Source: Lytechinus pictus (lineage: Eukaryota; Echinodermata; Echinoidea; Temnopleuroida; Toxopneustidae). Taken from it: DNA of 64,000 nucleotides. Numbering within the stretch: position 1 is the stretch's first letter; each line of letters opens with the position of its first letter. The stretch spans positions 7,170,501-7,234,500 of the forward strand of contig NC_087258.1 in the NCBI RefSeq assembly GCF_037042905.1, in the 5' to 3' direction. Made by a program: the position numbers and the translations under genes. The notes under the pieces are model-generated. The model had not been told where the DNA came from. It searched no databases and saw only the letters and a list, made by a program, of their open reading frames with translations. Below, piece after piece: positions 1 to 10,800 of this stretch.

Positions 1-252
1 ACGGTCATTTGGCTGGAAAATTGCCACACCGTTGGTAAAGTGTGATGACCGATACTTCTGTAGCACCTTGAGCGCCGCGGCAAGGGAAGGGAAGAAAATG
101 AACAAGAGAATGATGTGAGTGGGTTGTTATTGGAATCTCTGAAAGGAAGTCACTTGTAACAAATCCAGTGGTGTGTGTAGGAGAAATTGGCGCTCAGGGC
201 TAGAGAGCTGACTTGAAAGTTGAAATCACCCCCCCCCCCCTTCTCAACATCT

Positions 253-405
253 GGGGCCCTTTTCTTAACGATGTACAACTGTTATTTATGGCAACTACCA
301 TGGTAACATTGCTCAGCAGCCAATCACAATCAAGGTTTCCATGGTACATGTAGTTACAATAATGGCAAAGTTACCATAATTGTAAGTGTATGTGAAACAG
401 GCCCC
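253..405. repeat. Short palindromic MITE
   Basis: The ends are inverted: GGGGCCCTTTTCTTAA on the left against GTGAAACAGGCCCC on the right, and the interior contains complementary blocks around CCATGG (ACCATGGTAAC and TTTCCATGGTAC). This is the structure of a non-autonomous foldback element. It lies in the intron before the first visible EFHD2 exon. No coding sequence is present. Confidence 0.5.
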
Positions 406-435
406 TCATACTGGAACAACTGATGCCTATGACCT

Positions 436-722
436 AAAGGTCAAGTCCACCGCAGAAAAATGTTGATTTGAATAAATAGAGAAAAAGCAAACTAGCATAA
501 CACTGGAAAGTTCATCAAAATCGGATGTGAAATAAGAAAGTTTTAACATTTTTGCGTATATTCACACAAAACCAGTGATATGCACAGTTCAGTGTCATGC
601 AAATGAGACCAGTAACTTCACATCAGATTTTGATGAAATTTTCAGTGTAATGCTTATTGGATTTTCTCTTTTTATTAAAACCAACTTTTTGTTAGGGTGG
701 ACTTGTCCTTTAAATTTTCCAC
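436..722. mobile_element. MITE with AAGGTCAAGTCCACC termini, copy 1
   Basis: It begins AAGGTCAAGTCCACC and ends GGTGGACTTGTCCTT, an inverted repeat of about 15 bp. The interior (AAAATGTTGATTTGAATAAA, TGATATGCACAGTTCAGTG) recurs at 1387-1827 and 47262-48098, so this is one dispersed family. The open frame inside it is not a gene. Confidence 0.7.
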
Positions 723-1231
723 GAGATCATTCTGTAATTTGTCTTTTTTTTTACATTTTATTATTTTTTTCACTCATACATTTGTTATCCTCATGGTCAT
801 TTAAGAATACTGTTAGTTGAACCTATGATTCTATTGATTCTTTTACTGTTTTATTTTGCGTTTTGTCATGATTGACTCATGATGGATTGTAATTTATGTA
901 AACCTCAAATTTACATCCCTTGACAAAATACAGGAGAATACATAGCCCCACAAGTATAGAAGTTTTTGGGATGCCTAGATTTAGGATGTGCTATCACTAG
1001 GTGGCGCTGTTCACTTTTTCATGTGTCAAGCATTCATATACTACAGTAAGGTTTATGTATATACCCTTTTCTATCAAGATTTGTATTTTTATTAAAAAAA
1101 TGATAGTGGATGTACAGTATAAAAGAGCCTACAAGTGGTTTACTTACTTACTTACTTACTTAAAATTGTCATGTCTTATTATCCATATGTTACATTTGTC
1201 TTTTTATCTTTCCTTTTCCATTTTTTTGTAG

Positions 1232-1379
1232 GTATGACACAGGAGGTGATAATTTCATTGACATGATGGAGTTAAAATACATGATGGAGAAACTAGAAGC
1301 CCCTCAGACTCACTTAGGGCTTAAAGCAATGATAAAAGAGGTAGATGAAGACATGGATCAGAAGATCAGTTTTAGAGAG
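1232..1379 (+). CDS. EFHD2: EFHD2 exon with both EF-hand loops
   Basis: The acceptor is TTTTTTTTGTAG before 1232 and the donor is GAG|gtgcgt at 1380. The exon has 148 bp, one leading base plus 49 codons. It encodes YDTGGDNFIDMMELKYMMEK through to KISFRE, covering EF-hand 1 and the loop of EF-hand 2. Confidence 0.93.
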
Positions 1380-4300
1380 GTGCGTTCACTTTCAAGTTCA
1401 CCCCAGGAAAATGTTGATTTGAATCAATAGAGAAAAATCAAAGATCAAAATCAGGTGTTAAATAAAAAAGTTTCGCTTATTTTTTCACAAAACAGTTATA
1501 TACACAACTCAGTGTCATACAGATGAGAGAGTCAGTGATGTCCCTCACTTTTTTTTGTTTTTTATTGTTTGAAAAATTGTACAATATTTCAATTTTTACA
1601 GATTTGACAATAAGGACTAAACTTGACTGAACCATAAAATGTTAAAACAATGGTAATTCTACATGTTCAGGGAAGAAGAAAACTTTGCTTCATAGGAGAT
1701 TGAGGATTAAATTAGAATATTTCATGTAATAAAATATAAATGAAATCGTGAATGACTTCATCAGTCCCCTCATTTACTTTTTCTCTTTTTATGCAAGTTA
1801 ACTTTTTGTTGGGGTGGACTTGTCTTTGTTTAACATAAGTAAATGTAACTAATATGTGAGATGGTTATTTGATGTCACCAATGATATGAAATGAAAAACC
1901 AGTTTTCATTCAAGGTCTAAGGTCATTTGAGATTGACAAACTTTGAATTTTATAATCCATTTATTTAATTTTTTTCTCTCTTTTTGAAAAAATATCTTAA
2001 ATGTAGTGGTTTTCTAAGTCAGCGCTGCAGTTAGTTTAAATGGCATAATACAGCCCAGAGTGCTAGAGGCGTTTCACTTGTTTGAAAAGTTTCATCAGTG
2101 ATTCTAACGGATTAATTTACTCTCAGCCACTCAGATGCAAGGGATTTCAGTGGCTTTTAACAGTTGTCATTGGAAATCACTGATTATCTGTTTCCTGAAT
2201 TGCTCCCCTGATGTCTAAAGAGAGCCCTCTAAGAATTCTTTCTGACCAGTTTATTTTTCATCTTCCCAGTTTCTACTGATCTTCAAGAAAGCAGCAGCTG
2301 GAGAACTGGCAGAGGGTAGTGGCTTGAGTCAGCTAGCCCAGCTTACAGAGATCAATGTGGATGAAACGGGCGTCGGCGGGGCCAAAGACTTCTTTGAGTC
2401 TAAGGTAGGCTTGGTCTATCCACCATACATTTAGGGTGCTTTCTAATATTCCACCTCTCACAATAGGTGGCGCTATCAATCACCAGTGGCGATCAGTAAC
2501 ATGTCATTCAGATGTTACCATCACTCACGATGGATAGCGCTATCAATCACCAGTGGTGATCAGTAACATGTCATTCAGACGTTATCACCACTCACGATGG
2601 ATAGCGCTATCAATCACCAGTGGTGATCAGTAACATGTCATTCAGACGTTATCACCACTCACGATGGATAGCGCTATTAACCACCAGTGGGGATCAGTAA
2701 CATGTCATTCAGACGTTATCATCACTCACAATGGATAGCATTATCAATCACCAGTGGTGATCAGTAACATGTCATTCAGACGTTATCATCACTCACGATG
2801 GATAGCGCTATTAACCACCAGTGGGGATCAGTAACATGTCATTCAGACGTTATCATCACTCACAATGGATAGCGCTATCAATCACCAGTGGTGATCAGTA
2901 ACATGTCATTCACACATTATCATCACTCACGATGGATAGCGCTATCAATCACCAGTGGCGATCAACATGTCATTCAGACGTTATCACTACTCACGATGGA
3001 TAGCGCTATCAATCACCAGTGGTGATCAGTAACATGTTATTCAGACATTATCACCACTTGTGATGGATAGCGCTATCAATCACCAGTGGCGATCAACATG
3101 TCATTCAGACGTTATCATCACTCACGATGGATAGCGCTATCAATCACCAGTGGCGATCAACATGTCATTCAGACGTTATCATCACTCACGATGGATAGCA
3201 TTATCAATCACCAGTGGTGATCAGTAACATGTTATTCAGACGTTATCACCACTCATGATGGATAGCGCTATCAATCACCAGTGGCGATCAACATGTCATT
3301 CAGACGTTATCACCACTCACGATGGATGGCATTATCAATCACCAGTGGTGATCAGTAACATGTTATTCAGACGTTATCATCACTCACGATGGCTAGCGCT
3401 ATCAATCACCAGTGGTGATCAGTAACATGTCATTCAGACGTTATCACTCACGATGGATGGCATTATCAATCACCAGTGGTGATCAGTAACATGTCATTCA
3501 GACGTTATCATCACTCATGATGGATAGCGCTATCAATCACCAGTGGCGATCAACATGTCATTCAGACGTTATCACCACTCACGATGGATAGCGCTATCAA
3601 TCACCAGTGGCGATCAACATGTCATTCAGACGTTGTCATCACTCACGATGGATAGCGCTATCAATCACCAGTTGTGATCAACATGTCATTCAGACGTTAT
3701 CACCACTCACGATGGATAGCGCTATCAATCACCAGTTGTGATCAACATGTCATTCAGACGTTATCATCACCCACGATGGATAGCGCTATCAATCACCAGT
3801 GGCGATCAACATGTCATTCAGACGTTATCACCACTCACGATGGATGGCATTATCAATCACCAGTGGTGATCAGTAACATGTTATTCAGACGTTATCATCA
3901 CTCACGATGGATAGCGCTATCAATCACCAGTGGCGATCAACATGTCATTCAGACGTTATCATCACTCACGATGGATAGCGCTATCAATTACCAGTGGTGA
4001 TCAGTAACATGTCCTTCAGACGTTATCATCATTCACGATTGATGGCATTATCAATCACCAGTGGTGATCAACATGTCATTTAGACGTTATCACCACTCAC
4101 GATGGATAGCGCTATCAATCACCAGTGGCGATCAACATGTCATTCAGACGTTATCATCACTCACGATGGATAGCGCTATCAATCACCAGTTGTGATTAAC
4201 ATGTCATTCACACATTATCATCACCCACGATGGATAGCGCTATCAATCACCAGTGGTGATCAACATGTCATTCACACATTATCATCACTCACGATGGATA

Positions 4301-4667
4301 GCGCTATCAATCACCAGTGTTGATCAGTAACGTCATTCATACGCCATCACCACTCACAATAAAACATGTCTTATGCTTCTCAATTCATGTTAACGTCTGA
4401 AAGAAAGGGGGGGGGGGGCTAATGTTGCAACATAACACTATTTGAAATTCAGTTGTTCCATGATGATGACGCTGATGTGATCATGATTAAAACAATACCA
4501 GTAATAATGATAATGTAAATGATAGAAATAATGATGATGATAATGATAAAAGCAATAATTTCAAAATGAATATAATAATAATATTAATGATTTTGATAAT
4601 ATAGTGATAATGAATACAATATTATAATAATATTAATAATGATAGTAGTGATAATAATAACAATAAT

Positions 4668-4745
<78 letters not shown>

Positions 4746-5060
4746 ATAATAATAATAATAGTAATAATGATAATAATAATAATGATAGTAATAATATTAA
4801 TAGTAATAATAATAATAATATTGATATTAATATTAATAATAATAATAATGATAATAATAATAATAATAGTAATAATAATAATGATAATATTGATAATAAT
4901 AATCTGTATCAATGGTTTATTGTTTCAGATCAAAGTTCAATCACAAGAGAACAAATTCTATCAGGAGATTCTTGACGAACAAGAAGAAAGGAAGAAGGAA
5001 GCTGAAACAAAAAAATTAAGACAACAAGAGTTCAAAGCAAAGGCAGCCATCTTTAAATAA
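1232..5060 (+). CDS. EFHD2: EF-hand domain protein D (EFHD1/EFHD2, swiprosin orthologue), 3' part
   Basis: Three exons are joined: 1232-1379, 2270-2404 and 4929-5060 (stop TAA). The first base of the first exon completes a codon begun upstream of the window, so the protein is N-terminally incomplete here. The joined frame encodes about 137 residues. EF-hand 1 has loop DTGGDNFIDMME (ligands D1, G3, D5, D9, E12). It is followed by the family block APQTHLGLKAMIKEVDED, then EF-hand 2 with loop DEDMDQKISFRE, whose following Phe is supplied by the next exon. Next come FLLIFKKAAAGEL and a charged C-terminal helix (QEERKKEAETKKLRQQEF) ending AAIFK. This order is diagnostic of swiprosins, calcium-dependent actin-binding and bundling adaptors in the cytoplasm. 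Vertebrate EFHD1 and EFHD2 are paralogues; an invertebrate gene is probably the single pre-duplication orthologue. The N-terminal low-complexity exon was not found. Confidence 0.93.
1387..1827. mobile_element. MITE with AAGGTCAAGTCCACC-type termini, copy 2
   Basis: This copy starts TTTCAAGTTCACCCCAGGAA and ends GGGGTGGACTTGTCTTT. It shares the internal text of copy 1 (AAAATGTTGATTTGAATCAA) and has a longer centre. It begins only 8 bp after the exon's donor site. Confidence 0.65.
1828..2269. other. Intron remainder, nothing recognised
   Basis: AT-rich intron sequence between the MITE and the acceptor TTTTTCATCTTCCCAG. No repeat or coding signal was seen. Confidence 0.6.
2270..2404 (+). CDS. 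EFHD2: EFHD2 penultimate exon
   Basis: It has 135 bp, exactly 45 codons in phase 0 at both ends. It encodes FLLIFKKAAAGELAEGSG through DFFESK, the segment after EF-hand 2 that is highly conserved in swiprosins. The acceptor is TTCCCAG| and the donor is AAG|gtaggc. Confidence 0.94.
2450..4345. repeat. 64/67-bp minisatellite inside the EFHD2 intron
   Basis: About 29 tandem copies are present of a unit containing GGATAGCGCTATCAATCACC, then AGTGGYGATCA, ACATGTCATTCAGACGTTAT and CACCACTCACGAT. Two length forms alternate: GATCAGTAACATG (67 bp) and GATCAACATG (64 bp). Each unit holds two small palindromes, AGCGCT and ATCACC-AGT-GGTGAT. Open frames here, such as 3674-4000, are by-products of the repeat. 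Confidence 0.95.
4487..4915. repeat. Trinucleotide microsatellite field (CTA, AAT, GAT)
   Basis: A pure (CTA)n run of about 25 units at 4668-4744 sits in imperfect AAT/AATGAT repeats that run to about 13 bp before the EFHD2 acceptor at 4928. The apparent poly-Ser/poly-Ile open frames on both strands are artefacts. Confidence 0.95.
4929..5060 (+). CDS. EFHD2: EFHD2 terminal coding exon
   Basis: After the acceptor ATTGTTTCAG, 43 codons and TAA encode IKVQSQENKFYQEILDEQ through AAIFK, the C-terminal coiled-coil helix of swiprosins. An open frame continues upstream into the AAT repeat, but homology and the splice site place the exon start at 4929. Confidence 0.94.
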   Translation: MKVQSQENKFYQEILDEQEERKKEAETKKLRQQEFKAKAAIFK

Positions 5061-6386
5061 AAGTGAACTAACTGACTGAAATTACAAATTGCTGGGTATG
5101 AGAAGAGAGAGCCATTTTCTACATGAGAAACTTACTGAATCTGTGGTACTTATCCTTGTCTGTTCAACTGTTCGCTCCTGCTATTTCTTTGGTCGTCTTT
5201 CTGGTTTCAATGAGGTTTTTTTTTTAAATTAACTTGTCGACATCTCGGACTGCTACGTAGTGCTACGCATGCATCACTCCTCTCCCTCATCCACTCAGAA
5301 TAGAGAATTGATTCTTCTATAGTCATCACTTGTACCTATGATGTCATCACAAGCCGTCTACACTTGGCTGTACACATCGAGTGAAATCAAATGTTATGAG
5401 GAATTAATGTCACCAACGCATCAATATCCACAGCTGGATAGAGCTACAACACGTTATTTTGAGTTAAAATAAGAGAGTACTCCAAAAGGTCAAGTGTGCA
5501 CAAAGTTCCACACTTTTCTATTGTGCATGCGTGGAGTACTTTATGCGTTGGTATGGCACCATGTACGGTTAATTGTGTACTTGTAGTACTTTTCCTTTGC
5601 CCAAAGGTCTCACGTGCGGCAGAGCACTATGAGCTCCATCCAGCTTATGGATATCGATGCACCGACATTGACTTGCGTGATCTTGGTTGCCGTTCTTGTT
5701 CTCATTGACCCAAACTTCCTATTGTCTTAGAGTGAGAGAGACAGTAAGACAGATACCAAACTAAACACCTGTGACTGCCTACATTAGGTACCGTTCTTTT
5801 AATCCTGTACTGTGCTTATGTTCATCTGGGCCATGTTACACAAAACTAATCTGTGGTTTTATGATTGATCATTGCAATCATTTGTAAAAATAAATCTTAT
5901 GATCAATTTTTGCCTCTTGTATGAAATGCTATAGCTGCATATCGACTGCAAATTTGCAATTGATTTTTGTAATTAATTGGAATGAAAATTTTAGCACACC
6001 CTTTTAGTCCCTGTGTAACCAGGACTATCTAGATAGACTCAAAGGATATAGTATTTCAGTAATACAAAACTCAGTCAAGATGAATGCTCTCTCGTGGAAC
6101 TATTTTGGTCGAAAAAAAAGTATTTTTTTTTGGTGGTGGGATTTATCATTTGTCTTAATATTTTCTACATAAGTTTAATCAATAAATTGGTAATCATATT
6201 TGAATCAAGTGCTGCGCCTTAGAAGTCTAGTTATTTTCAAGATTAGTGTGATTAACTCATATCATTCTTGTGTCAAAATTAATCTATATTCCTTTTATAA
6301 AGATGTGTTGATCACAACTATTGAAAGTTAGCCAACACCAACATGTAGAATGCATGTTTTCATTGTGTGGACCAATTGGTGTTATT

Positions 6387-6645
6387 CATTTTGTTTACAA
6401 AGTAATATTCCCAAGATAAAAAATTATGACATATGTATGGCTTTCCACATCTGTGATAGGTCAAATCTATCCCTATTCCTTGTAATACAGAGCCTCTAGC
6501 TCTTTAAAATAAGTTTTCCTTCCATTTTGTTTACAAAGTGATATTCCCAAGATAAAGAATTATGACGTATATGGCTTTCCACATCTGAGATAGGTCGAGT
6601 CTATTCCTTGTAATACAGAGCCTCTCTTTAAAATATGTTTCTATT
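6387..6645 (+). repeat. Tandem duplication in the EFHD2 3' region
   Basis: Two copies of about 136 bp start CATTTTGTTTACAAAGTRAT at 6387 and 6523. Both contain GGCTTTCCACATCTGWGATA and TTCCTTGTAATACAGAGCCT, and differ by a few substitutions and short indels. Confidence 0.85.
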
Positions 6646-7084
6646 GGAATGATCTTTAATTGATGTTTACAATAACTGGGTATTATTTGATTATTTAGAA
6701 TAAGAATATGGTGTTAAAGGTTGTATAAATTTCTTTTTTGAACATATATAAATGTGCTATTTAGTATATATCAGCTCACTTGAGTAGTTGCATTTGAACA
6801 TATTGTATAAATATATAAGAGTAGTTTAGATAACTTTTGTACATGTACTGTATACTGTGCTGGCTTGAATGAAAAATCTAAATATATATTATGAAGCCTT
6901 GTTTAGTTCTTTTTGAAGAATAATTGCAGTAGCTGCATTTTGTATTTGATTTATAGAGTAACAAATTTAGTTGGAAGAGCAAAACCCCAAATGAAATTAC
7001 CTACTCATCCTGCTTTGTCCTCTACGATACACATTCAGCAATTGTTTTTGATAATTTTGTATGATATATTTTTACATTTCATAT

Positions 7085-7090
7085 AATAAA
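7085..7090 (+). terminator. Candidate poly(A) signal of EFHD2
   Basis: A canonical AATAAA with a GT-rich element about 40-70 bp downstream. It was chosen over the sites at 5889 and 6181 because of that downstream element. Confidence 0.45.
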
Positions 7091-7130
7091 CCATATTATA
7101 TTTTATCATTTTTTAAAGAGAGATAAGTGT

Positions 7131-8661
7131 TGTGTTATGTTTCAGTGTGTTTTTGCAATGTCTGTAAGGTTTTTGTTGATTTCATTTCCATGTTATAAAT
7201 TATTTAACATTGTAGTGGATAATTACTATCAGAGAATGTTGATATTTACAGTGAGATGTTATGGATTTAATTCACTCCAGTCAAGAACTTATTTGATGGC
7301 GATAAGAGCTTCTCTAGAATGCAAATAGGTGTTTACAATACATTCAGTAATATTCCTTGCTCTAGAATCGCAAACGTGAATCACAAACAAAAATGCAAAA
7401 CACAAATCGGCATTCAAGGAAATCCTTCCTACCGGGAAACCGTTTATGATACTTGGGTTGAGAGTGCCAAATGTAGATTAATGCCTTGCCTGAGGATTTG
7501 AGTGCTGCAATGGGATTTGAAACCCAAACCTTGAGGTCATAGTTCTTTGTGTATATATACCCAGGCAATTTGGTTTGTTTTGTGAATCAAGTTACTAGTA
7601 ACAGTCTTAGGGGCTGGAACTGGGATTTTACAAATCAACTACGGATTATCTTTCTTTTTTTGCTTCCACATTCCCATGAATATACAATGATATCCTCTTT
7701 CATTAAATTTGACCAATGCGCATCTTCGTGTGCCTGAGCTTTCAGATGCTATGAGATTTTATTGTATCATTTGTAAGAACACACATTGTTGTTTAAAGTA
7801 ATGATGAATATCTAATATTTGCTCACATTTTGTAAATTGATGCTCTTTTCCTGCAAGAAAATTTTACTTTCGCTTCATATTTCCATGTAAACCTTAAAAA
7901 TATAAACACTTTGATATTAGGCTTATGGGTCATTCACATATTGTTCATTTTCTGGGGATGTTCCTCAAAATAATTATATACAACCAAACTTGTTTGCACA
8001 TAGAAACATTTGCATGGATTTCTGTAAGGTCAGTAGGTCTTTTTACAAGTTACCATTGATAAGTTTGTGACCAAATCATGTTTCTTCTTCATTGAAAAAA
8101 AAAATCATTCCTTGCCATATTGATTACGCATTACATGTAGAAAGACCAATGCATGTAACATAAATTTATCTCTTCCAAAATTGAATTACTCAATATTTAA
8201 TGTTATCTTACAGTCTTTTTGTCATTGTGGATTTTCGTTTTTGTCCTAATTGTTGTTCCAATATTATTATTTTGTTTTCTTCGTATACCTTCACTTTAAG
8301 GTCTTCTCATTTTTTTCCTTCATATTTTCTATATATTCTGAAGCACTTATGAAATTATAAAATGTTACCTCATGGTATTGCGAATGAAAATATCTTATAA
8401 AGTAACAAGGGAAAATGGATGAGAAGGATATACTTTTGACCTACACACAAGATGTTAGCACGGAGCCTTATAGGTGCTCACAAACCTTTTTTTTCGGGGG
8501 GGGGGGGGGCACAATTCAGAAGAGTTTATGTCTTGGGTACAGTGCAGACAATGTGTGTCTCTGTATATGACATTTTTACAATGATTTGAATTTTGCTGAT
8601 TTTGCACATTCAATATCGTCCCTTGTATTATTTTCCATTGCTGCACGTAAAGACAACATCA
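7131..8661. other. Intergenic, nothing recognised
   Basis: AT-rich sequence with short random open frames only. A poly-G run lies at about 8497-8509. Confidence 0.5.
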
Positions 8662-8810
8662 GGACCCGGTAATACAATGCTTAGCAGTTGATCGTAGGGG
8701 TGAATATTACATTGCATATAATATGTAATGTAATTGCATGTATTATTAAGTGCAATAAATCGTATCAGTCCACTTTACAATCAATTACTAAGCATTTTGT
8801 TACCGGGCCC
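8662..8810. repeat. Foldback MITE (GGACCCGGTAA type), copy 1
   Basis: The left end GGACCCGGTAATACAATGCT is matched by the inverted right end AGCATTTTGTTACCGGGCCC. A central ATGTAATGTAATTGCATGTA palindrome is present. A related element lies at 43219-43345. Confidence 0.65.
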
Positions 8811-9504
8811 ACCTGAAAATAGAGTATATTTATATGAGTTTTAAAAATGTGAAAATATCCATACACCAGAGTGCCAGCTAATATAATATACAGGTAACTC
8901 TGCATAAGTTGAATCTGTTGGGATTACAGAATTCTGTTTGTCTTGGGGGAAATTCAACTTAGAAGTACATAACACATGTTTTTGATAATCTGGTCTCAAA
9001 ATTGCTTCACTTAAGTGAATATTTGATGTATTGAAATTCGACTTGGGCAAAGTTACTGTTTGTACACTTTCTGTGATTACATTGTCCCATTATCTCAAAC
9101 CATAAACTAAGCATTATTACTAAAAAAAATAGTGTCCACTTTACCTTTGACATTTTTTCACGCAATGTTGCAATATTGCAATAGTCCACATACCAATGAA
9201 ACTGGTGATTGTATTAGTTCCAGATGTCACTATTTTCTATATCTCGGACAAATCATATTCATTTCTGTGATCAATGTCCTTATTTGGAATGAAATTATCT
9301 TACAAAATATGAAGTAAAAAAATTACAGTACTCTGATTTAAAGGGTATGGTAATATGCAAGATCATGATATGTTTGTATTTGGTTGTGGCTTTTATCATA
9401 TTAAAATTCACCAACAAAACTTCAATTGCTTGATTCTGTGAGTGGTTCTATAAATTTTGGGTTTCAAAATTTGAGTCTGATGAAAAAAGGATGGCAATGT
9501 TTTG
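8811..9504. other. Intergenic, nothing recognised
   Basis: AT-rich unique-looking sequence; no supported feature. Confidence 0.5.
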
Positions 9505-9845
9505 GATGATGATGACTTATGATTGATGACGATGATGGTTGATGGTGATGATTGATGGTGATTGTGATGATGATGATGATGATGATGATGATCATGATGA
9601 TGAGCATGATGATATGATTTGATGGTGATTGTAATGATGACAATGATGATGATTGATAGTGATTGTGATGAGGATGACAATGATGATGGTGAAGATGGTG
9701 ATCATAATGTAAATTACATACTTGATGGAATTGAATTGTCAAGATAGTGATATGGGCATGATTATGGTGATAGTTATGGTTTAGTATGATGGTGATGATA
9801 TTGATAGTGATGATGATGGTGGTGGTAGTGATGATGATGATAATA
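9505..9845. repeat. (GAT)n-type microsatellite
   Basis: Imperfect GATGAT, GGTGAT and TGATGG repeats run over about 340 bp. They produce the poly-His and poly-Ser open frames on the minus strand, which are not genes. Confidence 0.9.
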
Positions 9846-10800
9846 TTATGACATCCTATTTTCAGAGCGCTTCATCAACATTTGTCGTCTGACAGGATGT
9901 CAGATCTGACAGCTTTGATTTATGTTGACTGACTGAGAATCAAAGGTGTATGTGTGGCTGTTGTTACTAGGTAACAATCAGATGAAAACATGCAGACGTA
10001 ATAGGGTAAAACTTCCAACAAATCCTTTCACAAAACCCTGATTTGTTTAATGATGAGGAGGATGCTTACAATTTCATGGACAAGAAGAATATCTTAGATT
10101 TCAAGATATTTGCCATGGTAGAAAAAAACTTCTAGAATGAGATCAAATCTGGACTCTCAAACAAAAAATAAATTAATAAATGAAATATAAAGTAAATGAA
10201 ATTAAGGAAATGTCGTGCAAGCAAAATGAAGGTCCTTAAACCAATCATAATGTCTATTAATCAATTGCAATTTTGAAATTGATTGCTTGTCTGTCTCTTG
10301 CATAAATAACAATGAATTGTTTTGCTTTAGTCAAAATTGATCTATCGAATGTGCAACTGAAATTTACAACTGATTGCAAATATTTCCTCGGGACATTACC
10401 CTGTATCACCTAATAGAATGATACAAGAAGCTAGAAATTGTAATGTACAGTTTCTACATGCCGGTATACATGCAAATAATCATGCCTGGTCTAATACTTC
10501 CCTGGTCTAATCCAGTCTAACCAGCAATACACTATTATTACACAGCGCCAGCTTTGGTCACCGAACGTTCAACAACATTGCCGTTGCGGTGAGTAACTCA
10601 AAATAATGTAACTTAAACTTTTGGCAGTGATTTATCACCAAATAATTTACTGTAGTCTTTGCCGATTAGATGCAACGACTTCAGAAGCTTATATTAAATA
10701 GAATTGCATGTGCAGTGATCTGTAACCTAGATCAATACCGGAGAGGAATCAGTTATGAAATAAATTTTGAAGACGATGACAAAAACTATATTATTTTTAT
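9846..10800. other. Intergenic, AT-rich
   Basis: No gene was found. A weak inverted-repeat stretch rich in CAATTGC/GCAATTG lies near 10225-10400 and may be an old MITE. Confidence 0.4.

Larger units (their letters stand above)
5061..7130 (+). other. EFHD2: Probable EFHD2 3' untranslated region
   Basis: AT-rich sequence follows the stop with no further coding potential. AATAAA occurs at 5889, 6181 and 7085. The last is followed by a GT-rich stretch (GTGTTGTGTTATGTTTCAGT), which makes it the best distal poly(A) site. The extent of the UTR is inferred. Confidence 0.5.

Noticed and set aside
3674-4000. 108-aa repetitive open frame resembling a tandem-repeat protein
   Set aside because: The 64/67-bp units are not all multiples of three, so the frame shifts between units. 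It lies within an EFHD2 intron.
2450-4345. Possible CRISPR-like array
   Set aside because: The units are contiguous with no unique spacers, and the context is a eukaryotic intron; it is a minisatellite.
4622-5060. Poly-Ile and poly-Ser frames
   Set aside because: They are translations of CTA/AAT microsatellites. Only 4929-5060 is a real exon.
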